From NCBI GenBank assembly GCA_023433705.1, contig JAEYUC010000023.1, positions 1 to 59,147 on the forward strand: a stretch of 59,147 nucleotides of DNA, read 5' to 3'. The notes beneath the pieces are model-generated. The model was not told the origin of the DNA, did no database searches, and saw only the letters and a list, made by a program, of their open reading frames with translations. The stretch is from Pseudomonadota bacterium (GTDB lineage: Bacteria > Pseudomonadota > Gammaproteobacteria > Steroidobacterales > Steroidobacteraceae). How positions within the stretch are numbered: position 1 is the stretch's first letter; each line of letters opens with the position of its first letter. Below are positions 51,530 to 59,147 of this stretch, piece after piece. Made by a program: the position numbers and the translations under genes.

Positions 51530-52348
51530 TCAGTTGGTCGCCTGGGCGGCTTTTGCCTGGGCGACCGGCTTGTTCTTGTCGTTGACCGACTCTTCGATGA
51601 GCGTCGCGACGCCGCGCGGATCTTCCTGCTGCGCGACGTGTCCGCCCGGAAACGTGCGGATCGTCCAGCCGCGCGCCACCGCGCGCTGCCAGCCCTTGTC
51701 GTTCTTCGCGCGTTCCTCGGCCGACTGGTCCTTGGGGACGAAGGCGACGTACGTCACCGGCAGCTTGAGCGCGGCTGGATTCTTGTACGACACCGGCTGG
51801 CTGAAGCACTTGATCGAGTGTTTGACGCTGTGGGGCGGCTTCGTGCCTTCCTTGACCCACGGCACCTGCATGAAGCCGTCCTTGAAGCGGTCCTCTGGCA
51901 TACCTTTGCTGCCGCCGCCGAACATGTCCCAGAGCGCCATGCCGTCTTCGGGCACGGCAGCGTCGAGGAACACCACGTGCCGGATGCGCTCTGGAATCCG
52001 GTCGATCACGCCCGTGATCACCATGCCGCCGTAGCTGTGCCCGGTCAGCACCACGTCGTGCAGGTCCTCGAACAGGATGAGGTTCACGACGTCGTTGATG
52101 TGGGTTTCGAGGTCCACGTCGGCGCTGTTGAGGTGCATGCGTTCGCCGAGGCCGGTGAGCGTCGCGCGATAGACGGTGTGGCCGTCGTCGGCCAGGAATT
52201 TGCCGGTGCTCTTCCATTCCCAGCCGCCCGCCGTGGCGCCGTGGACGAGCACGAATGTGTATTTCTCGCCCGGTTGGGCCGCCTGTACGGCGGTCGCGAG
52301 GCTGACGAGGCAGAGAAGGGCGAGGATTCGACGTAATGCGTTTTTCAT
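51530..52348 (-). CDS. Secreted alpha/beta fold hydrolase
   Basis: 272 aa from MKNALRRILALLCLVSLATAVQA, a signal peptide; the longer upstream frame is rejected. The fold shows VLVHGATAGGWEWKSTGKFLADDGHTVYRATLTGLGERMHL near 32-72, the nucleophile in VVLTGHSYGGMVITG near 100-114, a catalytic Asp in a late loop and His in FPGGHVAQQEDP near 235. This matches small esterases similar to the salicylate/methyl-ester-esterase branch. Its place between xylosidase and receptor fits removal of acyl groups, but any ester is possible. It converges with the xylosidase. Confidence 0.85.
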   Translation of the reverse strand: MKNALRRILALLCLVSLATAVQAAQPGEKYTFVLVHGATAGGWEWKSTGKFLADDGHTVYRATLTGLGERMHLNSADVDLETHINDVVNLILFEDLHDVVLTGHSYGGMVITGVIDRIPERIRHVVFLDAAVPEDGMALWDMFGGGSKGMPEDRFKDGFMQVPWVKEGTKPPHSVKHSIKCFSQPVSYKNPAALKLPVTYVAFVPKDQSAEERAKNDKGWQRAVARGWTIRTFPGGHVAQQEDPRGVATLIEESVNDKNKPVAQAKAAQATN

Positions 52349-52732
52349 GGTGGAAACCGCCTGGTTGAAATGAGAGGGGGCGCCGTTTGCAGCCGGCGCC
52401 CCCAATGCGCGCTCGACCCCTTCGGACCGGACGTACATCCGGGCGCAATTAACCGGCCATTTGTCCGGTTGCGCCAATCCGGCTTTTGGCATCCACCCAT
52501 AATATCTAACTACCCGTGGCCGGATTTGCGCGGACTTGAGCGGTCTCTGCACCGGGGCCGGCCCGATCAGAAATCGGATATCACAAGCGCCAAAAAATCG
52601 ATTAGACGTGGATGGCCCGTCAGTGGACTAATAAAAGGAAGTGTTATAGGTGAAAGCCGCATCCGCAGGTCAGGATTGCGGCTTGCACTGGAAAAAGACC
52701 ATTAATTGGCACTACTAGAGAGGGGGGTGCGC
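52349..52732. other. Long intergenic region upstream of the receptor gene
   Basis: 384 nt between the divergent hydrolase and receptor genes, notably AT-richer than the coding DNA. It includes TAATAAAAGGAAGTGTTATAGG (about 52629-52650, a likely promoter region), short repeats of a GGATATC/AATCGGAT kind and the hairpin at 52654-52684. There is no convincing gene. It probably holds the receptor promoter and its control elements. Confidence 0.6.
52654..52684 (+). promoter_or_regulatory. Leader hairpin upstream of the TonB-dependent receptor
   Basis: AAGCCGCATCC and GGATTGCGGCTT pair with one bulged base, forming an 11-bp stem with loop GCAGGTCA. It lies about 50 nt before the receptor start. 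No T tract follows, so it is not a terminator. It may stabilise the mRNA, act as a protein-binding site as DNA or RNA, or be fortuitous. Confidence 0.45.
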
Positions 52733-55700
52733 TTGAAAACCAAGTCCAGATTGGATCATTTGCTCGTGGGCACGTCGGCCATCGCGATGGCAGTGGCGTC
52801 GGCCATCGCTTCGGCACAGGCTGAACAGGCGGAAAACAGCGCGGAGAAGCCTGTCCAGGCCTCGGAAAGCGAGGCCGAAGAAAACGCGATCGTCGTCACC
52901 GGTATTCGCGCGGCTCTCGAGACCGCGGCAGAGATCAAGCGGCGCGCCGATACGTTCGTCGACTCGGTCACCGCGTCGGACGTCTCGAGCCTCCCCGATC
53001 TTTCCGTCGCCGAAGCGTTGCAGCGCGTCCCCGGCGTCACCGTCACCCGTTTCCCGTTCGGCGGCGCGTCGCCCGACTTCCCGTCACCGGAAGGTCGCGG
53101 CAACCTGATCCGCGGATTGGGCTTCGTCCGCTCCGAATTCAACGGCCGCGATGCGTTCTCCGCCAACGGCGGCCGCGCACTCGACTGGTCGAGCATCCCG
53201 CCCGAGCTCGTCGGCGCGGTGGACATCTACAAGAACCAGTCGGCCGACCTGATCGAAGGCGGCATCGGCGGCACGATCAACCTGCGAACGCTCGAGCCGT
53301 TCGATCGCAACTCGCACATCGTCGCCTTCACGGCGGACGCCACCTACGCCGACCTCGGCGAGCAGTGGGCGCCGTCGTACTCGGTCGTCGCCGGCAATCG
53401 CTGGGATACCGACTCGGGCGAGTGGGGCATCATGGCTTCGTATTCGAAGTCCGAGCTCGACTCGATGATCAACGGCTGGCAGCAGGGTGCGCCGACGCCG
53501 CGTATCGATCCCTCGGTCAGTGAGCCCGCCGGTCCGGACAAGTTCACGGGCGTGTCGGCCGACCAGATCGGCGCATACGTTCCCGGCTTCCAGCTCCGCA
53601 CGAACGAAGTCGAGCGCGATCGCACCAGCTACTACCTCGCTGCTCAATGGCAGAAGGACGAGGTGCGCGCGACCGTCAAGTACGCGCGCGTCGAGAACAA
53701 GATCGACAGCCTCGAACACACGACCGAGTGGTTCCCGGATCACGACGGTGGCCCGCGCGTCACGATGTCCGACCTCGTGATGAGGGACTGGTCGTCGCCC
53801 GGCATCGGAACGTGCAGCGGCCCCGGCGGCCTGCCGACCGCGCCCGGCGATTGCGAAGTCATGATCCCGATCGGCGGCGGTCTGATGGAATCCGGAATGG
53901 TCTCCGATACCGGCGAGAGCTGGGCAGGTGCGTACGGTCTCGGCGTCGGTACGCTGGGCATCGGCAAGCACGAGCGGGCGACCACCGAAGACATCAGCCT
54001 GAACGTGAAGTGGAACGCGACGGAACGCCTGTTCCTCGAGTTCGACGCGCAGCTGACCAAGGCCGACGCGGACTTCATCGAAGTCTGGGGTGGCGGTACG
54101 TTCCTTTCGAACGCCTGGGTCCAGCCGGACCTCGAGAATCCGCGCATCCGTTTCGAAATCGATCCGCGCCAGGGCTTCAACCTGGGCAACACGCGTATCG
54201 GCGGCTCGGGCAATGTCCCGACGCCGACGTCGACGATGGATCCGAACGGCGCGTTCTGGCTGTTCGCGGCCGACTCGTTCCGCGAAGGTACGGGCGAGCT
54301 GTATGCCTTCCGTTCCGACGGCAAGTTCGAAATCAGCGAAGACTCCTGGTTCAAGGCGATCCGGTTCGGCGCGCGTCTCTCCGAGCGTGAGCAGACCAAC
54401 AAGGAAATCGGCCTGAACTGGGGCGGCATCGCGCCCGCCTGGGCCGGTGGCTACGCCGTGTTCTCGCACATGCAGGAGCCGGCCCACGAACTGGTCGACT
54501 TCTCGAACTTCTTCCGCGGTGGCGTCGTGCAGGGAACGAACACTTCGTTCCCGTACATCCGCAGCGACCTGCTGCTGGATTACACGAAGATGCTCGAGTA
54601 CATCGAAAACGAGCCGACCCTCACGGGCAATCACCCGTGGGCTCCGCGCGGCAACCCGGATGGAACGGCCAACTACCGTCCCGAAGACATTTCGGACATC
54701 ACGGAGCGTAACGAGGCCGCGTACATCCGCTTCGATTTCGGCAAGGAAATCGGCGACAACGGAATGTCGATCGACGGCAACGTCGGCGTGCGGTTCGTGA
54801 AGACGGAACTGTCGTCGACCGGCGCGTTCTCCTATCTGCCGTTCAACGAAGACACGCAGACGGCGTCGACTCCGGATGCGCCGCGTACGCCCGATGCGGA
54901 AGATCACGACGACCCGCGCGACTTCCTGCCGGAAACGACCGCGTTCCTCGAGCAGGCCGCGTTCCCGATCGCGGTGGACCAGGACGACACGAAGTGGCTG
55001 CCGTCGCTCAACGTGAAGTTCAACCTGAACGACAACATGCTGTTCCGCTTCGGCGCCAGCAAGGCGGTCACGCGCCCGAACGTGCAGGACCTGCGCGCCT
55101 CGCAGCGCGCGGAAGCCAACACGACGCGCGTGAACTACCCGCCGATCACGGACGAAGACGATCCGATGTTCGGCGTGGACCGCGGTGCACAGGACATCCG
55201 TCTGAACCGCATCGTGATCACGCGCGGCAACCCGGTGCTGAAGCCGACCGAGGCGGTGAGCCTGGACCTGTCGTACGAGTGGTACTTCCAGGGTGGCTTC
55301 TTCTCGGCCGCGGTGTTCCAGAAGGACCTGAAGAACATCATCGCCAACGGCGAAATGCAGGTCGGTACGGTCACGCTGGACGGCCAGACGGTCGATGTCG
55401 TGTACAACGGCCTCGTCAACCAGGCCAAGGCGGACCTGCACGGCTTCGAGCTGTCCTACCAGCAGTTCTTCGACCGGCTGCCGGGCTGGATGTCGCACCT
55501 GGGCGTCCAGGCCAACTACACCAACATCCAGGCGGACGGTGAGCCGCCGGGCAACGGTGTGGACGCGAACGGCGACGGCATCGCGGACGACCTGACCACG
55601 AACTTCCGCTTCGGCGTGACCGATCTGCTGGGCCAGTCCGAGCACATCGCGAACCTGATCGGTATCTACCAGGACGACAACATGGAGTTCCGGTTGGCAT

Positions 55701-55960
55701 ACAACTGGCGCTCGGAATACCTGACGACGTATCGCGACTGGGTGACCGGTAACCCGATCTATACGGCGGACGGTGGCATGCTGGACGGCTCGTTCCGTTA
55801 CGACTTCAACGAGCATTTCCAGATCAACGCGTCGATCTCCAACATCTTCGACAAGAAGGAGAAGGCGTTCATGTTGCTGAACGAGCAGGGCCAGACGGCG
55901 CCTCGCTTCGCGTTCCTGAACGATCGACGAATGGTTCTGGGTGTGAGATACCAGTTCTGA
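52733..55960 (+). CDS. Large TonB-dependent receptor, oligosaccharide type
   Basis: 1075 aa from a TTG preceded at 5 nt by GAGAGGGGGG; GTG at 52727 is possible. The N-terminus MKTKSRLDHLLVGTSAIAMAVASAIASAQAEQ is a signal peptide. The TonB box follows near NAIVVTGIRAALETAAEIKRRADTFVDSVTASDVSSLPDLSVAEALQRVPGV, the conserved beginning of the oligosaccharide receptors of Xanthomonadales/Caulobacter. The plug ends near GGTINLRTLEPF, and the barrel closes with the aromatic MVLGVRYQF. It should pull oligosaccharides into the periplasm using TonB energy. The following genes of unknown type and halogenase-like flavoproteins are typical companions. Confidence 0.95.
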   Translation: MKTKSRLDHLLVGTSAIAMAVASAIASAQAEQAENSAEKPVQASESEAEENAIVVTGIRAALETAAEIKRRADTFVDSVTASDVSSLPDLSVAEALQRVPGVTVTRFPFGGASPDFPSPEGRGNLIRGLGFVRSEFNGRDAFSANGGRALDWSSIPPELVGAVDIYKNQSADLIEGGIGGTINLRTLEPFDRNSHIVAFTADATYADLGEQWAPSYSVVAGNRWDTDSGEWGIMASYSKSELDSMINGWQQGAPTPRIDPSVSEPAGPDKFTGVSADQIGAYVPGFQLRTNEVERDRTSYYLAAQWQKDEVRATVKYARVENKIDSLEHTTEWFPDHDGGPRVTMSDLVMRDWSSPGIGTCSGPGGLPTAPGDCEVMIPIGGGLMESGMVSDTGESWAGAYGLGVGTLGIGKHERATTEDISLNVKWNATERLFLEFDAQLTKADADFIEVWGGGTFLSNAWVQPDLENPRIRFEIDPRQGFNLGNTRIGGSGNVPTPTSTMDPNGAFWLFAADSFREGTGELYAFRSDGKFEISEDSWFKAIRFGARLSEREQTNKEIGLNWGGIAPAWAGGYAVFSHMQEPAHELVDFSNFFRGGVVQGTNTSFPYIRSDLLLDYTKMLEYIENEPTLTGNHPWAPRGNPDGTANYRPEDISDITERNEAAYIRFDFGKEIGDNGMSIDGNVGVRFVKTELSSTGAFSYLPFNEDTQTASTPDAPRTPDAEDHDDPRDFLPETTAFLEQAAFPIAVDQDDTKWLPSLNVKFNLNDNMLFRFGASKAVTRPNVQDLRASQRAEANTTRVNYPPITDEDDPMFGVDRGAQDIRLNRIVITRGNPVLKPTEAVSLDLSYEWYFQGGFFSAAVFQKDLKNIIANGEMQVGTVTLDGQTVDVVYNGLVNQAKADLHGFELSYQQFFDRLPGWMSHLGVQANYTNIQADGEPPGNGVDANGDGIADDLTTNFRFGVTDLLGQSEHIANLIGIYQDDNMEFRLAYNWRSEYLTTYRDWVTGNPIYTADGGMLDGSFRYDFNEHFQINASISNIFDKKEKAFMLLNEQGQTAPRFAFLNDRRMVLGVRYQF

Positions 55961-55982
55961 GAAACCGGGGGTATCGTCACGG

Positions 55983-56012
55983 AGGGCGGAGACTCAGGTC
56001 TCCGCCCTTTTT
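55983..56012 (+). terminator. Intrinsic terminator
   Basis: AGGGCGGAGAC, loop TCAG, GTCTCCGCCCT, then five T. The stem is 11 bp and perfect. It follows the receptor stop by 22 nt and would end or attenuate transcription before the next gene, so the receptor is much more abundant as mRNA than its downstream partners if some read-through occurs. Confidence 0.9.
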
Positions 56013-56037
56013 CAATTCTGGAAACGGAGGATCGAGC

Positions 56038-56655
56038 ATGAAACGACTCGTCGGAATCGCGGCCATCGTGATCGCCTTTGCAGGTATCGCGACCGCGAAG
56101 TCACCCAAACACGAGTATGGAGCCGCGGCCAACGAGAACGGCCCGGGCTACATGTCGGCGCCGACCGAGGGTGGGCGTTACGCGGTCGTATACACCGGCG
56201 CGCGCGGCATGAAGCGCGACGAGGTGGCCCAGCTCGCACTGCTGCGCGCCGCCGAGCTCACCGCAGAATCGGGCAAGGAATGGTTCGCGGTGATCAACAC
56301 CAAGTCGCAGCGCGTGGCGCTCGTTGAGCCCGATGGCGGCCTCAAGAATCGCAGCGGCGGATTCATGGGCGGTCCCGGTGGTGCCAGCGCCGGCTCCGGC
56401 GGCGGCAACACGTCGTCGCCGCGCGGCGTTTCGGATGCGAGCACCGCCGGTGGCGCGAGCACGGGCGGATTCGGTGGTGGCGCGCCGCCGCCGCAGGTCG
56501 TCGAGCGCTGGACCCCGCCGAAGGTTTATCAGACGATCATCGTGATCCAGATGGGCTCGGGCGAAGAGGCCAAGTTCACGGGTGTGGAGAAGGCCCCGGA
56601 GATCTTCTCCGCGAAGACGGTGGCAGAAGAAATCCGCGCGAAGATTCAACCTTAG
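56038..56655 (+). CDS. Secreted protein of the CC0125/CC1285-like type
   Basis: 205 aa. The signal peptide MKRLVGIAAIVIAFAGIATA is preceded by a GGAG site. The middle part GGRYAVVYTGARGMKRDEVAQLALLRAAELTAESGKEWFAVINTKSQ (about 45-90) is like the domain seen in CC0125/CC1285-type exported proteins. A Gly/Ser/Pro-rich linker follows (SGGFMGGPGGASAGSGGG...GGFGGGAPPPQ). The C-terminal 40 residues (YQTIIVIQMGSGEEAKFTGVEKAPEIFSAKTVAEEIRAKI) form a last strand-helix pair. No lipobox. It may assist the receptor or associate with the outer membrane. It is separated from the receptor by the terminator but leads into the halogenase-like genes. Confidence 0.78.
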   Translation: MKRLVGIAAIVIAFAGIATAKSPKHEYGAAANENGPGYMSAPTEGGRYAVVYTGARGMKRDEVAQLALLRAAELTAESGKEWFAVINTKSQRVALVEPDGGLKNRSGGFMGGPGGASAGSGGGNTSSPRGVSDASTAGGASTGGFGGGAPPPQVVERWTPPKVYQTIIVIQMGSGEEAKFTGVEKAPEIFSAKTVAEEIRAKIQP

Positions 56656-56661
56656 GAAATC

Positions 56662-58194
56662 GTGCGCCAGAAAATCGAGAGCATTTGCGTGCTGGGCGGC
56701 GGCACGGCTGGATGGATGACCGCCGCGGCGCTCTCGCACAAGTTCAAGGGCCAGCCAATAACCATCCGGCTCATCGAATCCGATGAGATCGGTACTGTGG
56801 GTGTGGGAGAAGCGACGCTTCCCCACATCCGCAATTTCAACAACGCCCTGCGCATCGGCGAGCCGGAACTCATGAAGGCCACCGAGGCGACGATCAAGCT
56901 CGGTATCGAGTTCTGCGACTGGGGCCGGATCGGCGACCGCTACATCCATCCCTTCGGCGACTACGGCCCGAACGTGAACGGCGTGCCGTTCTACCAGTTC
57001 TGGCTGCGGCTGCGCGGGCTCGGCGACTCGACCCGTCTCGACGAGTATTCGCTCGGCGTCATCCTCGCGGAGATGGGACGGTTCATGAGCCCGGGCACGG
57101 ATCCGGCGCGGCTCGAATCGACGTTCCGCTACGCCTACCAGTTCGATGCCACGAAGTACGCGCGATTCCTGCGCAAGTACTCGGAAGCCAATGGCGTGGT
57201 GCGCATCGAGGGCAAGGTGGTCGATGCCACGCGTCATCCGACGACCGGATTCATCGAGTCCGTGAAGCTCGATCGCGGCGAAAGCGTCGCCGCCGATCTG
57301 TGGGTCGACTGTTCGGGTTTTCGCGGGCTGCTGATCGAACAGCAGCTCCAGACCGGCTACGAGGACTGGAGCCAGTGGCTGCCCTGCAATCGCGCCGTGG
57401 CGATCCCGTGCGAGACGCAGGGTCCGCTCACGCCATTCACGCGCGCGACGGCGCGCCACGCCGGCTGGCAATGGCGCATCCCGCTGCAGCACCGCGTGGG
57501 CAACGGCCACGTCTTCTGCAGCGATTTCATTTCCGAGGACGAAGCGACGCAGATCCTGCTCGACAATCTCGAAGGGCCGCCGCTCGCATCGCCCAACAAG
57601 CTGTTTTTCAAGACCGGCCGGCGCCGCCTGTTCTGGAACAAGAACGTGGTGGCCATCGGCCTGTCCGCCGGATTCCTCGAGCCGCTGGAATCGACCTCGA
57701 TCCACCTGATCCAGGACGGCATCACCGAGCTGATCCAGCTCTTCCCCGACAAGGACTTCGCGCAGTCGGACGCCGACGAATACAACCGGCGCATGAGCCT
57801 GTACTTCGAGCGCGTGCGGGATTTCCTGCTGCTGCACTACGTCGCGACCCAGCGCGACGACAGCCCGATGTGGCAACACTTCCGCAACCTGAAGCTGCCC
57901 GACAGCCTGCAGGAGAAGATCGACGCCTGGCTCGCCCGTGCGCACATCATCAAGTACGAGTTCGGCGTCTTCCTGCCGCCGAGTTGGATCGCGGTGATGC
58001 TCGGACAAAACCTGGTGCCGCGCGGCTACGATCCGCGGGCCGACGCGGCGCCGCAGGCCGTGCTCGTGGACAATGCCGCGGCGATCCGCCGTGGAGTCCT
58101 CGATGCCGCGCGGCATGCGCCGGACCACGCGGCCTGGATCCGCCAGATCGGGGCCGCGTCGGACACGGCGCCGCTGGTCGCGGCGGGTAGATAG
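56662..58194 (+). CDS. Tryptophan-halogenase-family flavoprotein
   Basis: 510 aa from a GTG, 6 nt after the previous stop. FAD fold CVLGGGTAGWMTAAALSHK at 8-26, the family signature GVGEATLPHIRNF near 47-59, and the catalytic-Lys block EATIKLGIEFCDWG near 75-88 (Lys retained). WQWRIPLQHR near 268 is the W-x-W-x-I-P motif, and FLEPLESTSIHLIQDGI near 339 keeps the Glu. These residues define flavin-dependent halogenases. In receptor-linked sugar loci this branch is common and its real substrate is unknown; halogenation has not been shown for it. Confidence 0.92.
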   Translation: MRQKIESICVLGGGTAGWMTAAALSHKFKGQPITIRLIESDEIGTVGVGEATLPHIRNFNNALRIGEPELMKATEATIKLGIEFCDWGRIGDRYIHPFGDYGPNVNGVPFYQFWLRLRGLGDSTRLDEYSLGVILAEMGRFMSPGTDPARLESTFRYAYQFDATKYARFLRKYSEANGVVRIEGKVVDATRHPTTGFIESVKLDRGESVAADLWVDCSGFRGLLIEQQLQTGYEDWSQWLPCNRAVAIPCETQGPLTPFTRATARHAGWQWRIPLQHRVGNGHVFCSDFISEDEATQILLDNLEGPPLASPNKLFFKTGRRRLFWNKNVVAIGLSAGFLEPLESTSIHLIQDGITELIQLFPDKDFAQSDADEYNRRMSLYFERVRDFLLLHYVATQRDDSPMWQHFRNLKLPDSLQEKIDAWLARAHIIKYEFGVFLPPSWIAVMLGQNLVPRGYDPRADAAPQAVLVDNAAAIRRGVLDAARHAPDHAAWIRQIGAASDTAPLVAAGR

Positions 58195-58196
58195 TC

Positions 58197-59147
58197 GTGA
58201 ACGCGCCGGAGAAGAAAATCGCACGGATCGCCGTGTGCGGCGGCGGACTCGCCGCGCACCTGGCCATCGCCGCGCTCGCGCGCCAGTTGCCGCGTTCGAT
58301 CCGCATCACCTGGGTGAAGAGTCGCGACGCGCGCGATGCGGACCTTTTCTACGGAAGCCTGTCGGCGCCCACAGCGTATTCGTTCAATCTCGCGGCCGGC
58401 GTGTCCGAGCCGCGGCTGATCCTGGGCACCGATACCACGTTCGCCTGGGGCACGCAGTTCGTCGACTGGGGCGCCGCCAAGCGCTCCTGGGTACAGTGTT
58501 TCCACCTGCCGTTTCCGATCGTCGGCGGCGTGTTGTTCCACCATCACCTGCTGCGCCATGGCATCGACGATCTCGAATCGCTGCTGATGCCGGCCGTGGC
58601 CGCGCGCCGCGGCGCGTTCGCGCATCCGATCGAGAAGGGGTCGAAGCTGCTCTCGCGGGCCGAATACGGCTACCAGCTCGATCCGTATGTCTATCGCGAG
58701 CCGTTCGCGGCCTCGGCGACCGCGCAGGGCGTGGAAGTGATCGCCGCGAACATCCTGGACGTCGAATGCCGCGACGGGGTCATCGCGGCGCTGCGCCTGT
58801 CGGACGGACAGTCGATCGAGGCGGATCTCTTCGTCGATTGCACCGGGCCGGCCGCGACGCTGATGAGCGCGCTGAACGTGCCGCACTCCGGAACGCGGCG
58901 CCTGAAAGCGCTGCTGAGTTATCGCACCGGCGACAAGGTGGGGCCACCGTGTCGCATCGTGACCGGGCGCGACTTCGGCTGGCAGTCCGAAACCTCGCTG
59001 CAGAAAAGCCTGGCGCGGCTCACCGTGTATTCGCCGGAGTCGGAGTCGCGCGCCGTGGCGGCGCATGGCGAGGCGCCGTTCCATCACGGCGAGGTCACGC
59101 TCGGACGGCGCGAACGCGCCTGGGAAGGAAACTGCGTGGCGCTGGGT
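58197..59147 (+). CDS. Second tryptophan-halogenase-like flavoprotein, partial, without catalytic Lys
   Basis: 317 codons open to the window end, no stop, from a GTG 2 nt after the preceding stop. The fold is the same: IAVCGGGLAAHLAIAAL near 12-28 (GGGLAA, against GGGTAG in the first protein), LFVDCTGPAATLM near 210 and GRRERAWEGNCVALG at the edge. Where the first protein has GVGEAT and ATIKLGIEF, this one has no GEAT, and the block reads TTFAWGTQFVDWG, so the catalytic Lys is replaced. It looks like a structural or regulatory paralogue, or an oxidoreductase with another role. The 3' end is outside the window. Confidence 0.88.
   Translation, partial: MNAPEKKIARIAVCGGGLAAHLAIAALARQLPRSIRITWVKSRDARDADLFYGSLSAPTAYSFNLAAGVSEPRLILGTDTTFAWGTQFVDWGAAKRSWVQCFHLPFPIVGGVLFHHHLLRHGIDDLESLLMPAVAARRGAFAHPIEKGSKLLSRAEYGYQLDPYVYREPFAASATAQGVEVIAANILDVECRDGVIAALRLSDGQSIEADLFVDCTGPAATLMSALNVPHSGTRRLKALLSYRTGDKVGPPCRIVTGRDFGWQSETSLQKSLARLTVYSPESESRAVAAHGEAPFHHGEVTLGRRERAWEGNCVALG

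Noticed and set aside
53084..55816. 910-codon open frame on the minus strand opposite the receptor gene
   Set aside because: Mirror of GC-rich codon use in the real gene; sequence is Arg/Val/His-rich without signal peptide or domain. The same holds for long antisense frames at 56101-58224, 44155-45921 and 34860-35909.
1..59147. tRNA, rRNA, CRISPR arrays, integrases, toxin-antitoxin pairs
   Set aside because: Looked for and not seen; no cloverleaf-like segments, regular spacer arrays or recombinase motifs were recognised by eye.

Overview
The window is GC-rich chromosomal DNA of a free-living Gram-negative bacterium. Several traits point to a soil or plant-matter gammaproteobacterium of the Xanthomonadales/Steroidobacterales type: two TonB-dependent receptors, Tat- and lipoprotein-type signals, a receptor followed by tryptophan-halogenase-like genes, many alpha/beta hydrolases and two GH43 glycosidases. 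The taxonomic placement is inference. No rRNA, tRNA, CRISPR array, phage or transposase gene was recognised. Nearly all of the sequence is coding, and many genes overlap by 4 nt (ATGA) or converge with overlapping stops.

Layout. 1-8 kb: membrane protein, endonuclease/exonuclease/phosphatase (EEP) family protein, cytochrome b561, a secreted unknown, a divergent AraC regulator/SDR pair, an esterase fused to a formylglycine-generating-enzyme-type domain, and small unknowns that include a tandem duplicated pair. 8-18 kb: MltB-type lytic transglycosylase, a GH43 glycosidase, a large reprolysin-like metalloprotease with a C-terminal sorting-type tail, a globin, a DegP-like protease and a DUF222-HNH endonuclease. 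18-29 kb: GlxA-type regulator, monoglyceride-lipase-like hydrolase, PhyH-Sir2 operon, glutathione S-transferase, an amidohydrolase/LytS-type kinase/LytTR regulator operon, and IorA/IorB-type molybdenum hydroxylase subunits with a divergent AraC regulator. 29.8-36 kb: a YtrA-type GntR regulator, an ABC ATPase and an ABC permease fused to an alpha/beta hydrolase, next to a TonB-dependent receptor. 36-47 kb: two zinc alcohol dehydrogenases, a PQQ-type beta-propeller protein, trehalose-phosphatase, MscS, a CocE/NonD hydrolase, an RDD protein and small unknowns. 47-59 kb: a carbohydrate-utilisation region with a tannase/feruloyl-esterase-type protein, hexuronate-type MFS transporter, GH43 xylosidase, hydrolase, large TonB-dependent receptor and two halogenase-like flavoproteins, the second running off the window end.

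The most unusual structure is a dispersed 18-bp perfect palindrome, ACGTTCCRGCYGGAACGT. It is present six times plus one decayed copy. It occurs twice in frame inside the DUF222-HNH gene, where it encodes V-P-A-G-T-S, and it has been built into the 3' ends of other genes. The decayed copy closes a remnant of a second DUF222-HNH gene that carries an in-frame internal deletion. Together these suggest a spreading palindrome/HNH-endonuclease element family. Other points of interest are the two domain fusions (esterase-FGE and permease-hydrolase), a pair of unknown small paralogues, a halogenase-like paralogue without the catalytic lysine, a Sir2 gene whose tail reads through a truncated neighbouring gene, and an operator-like inverted repeat that can also mask the GntR ribosome binding site.
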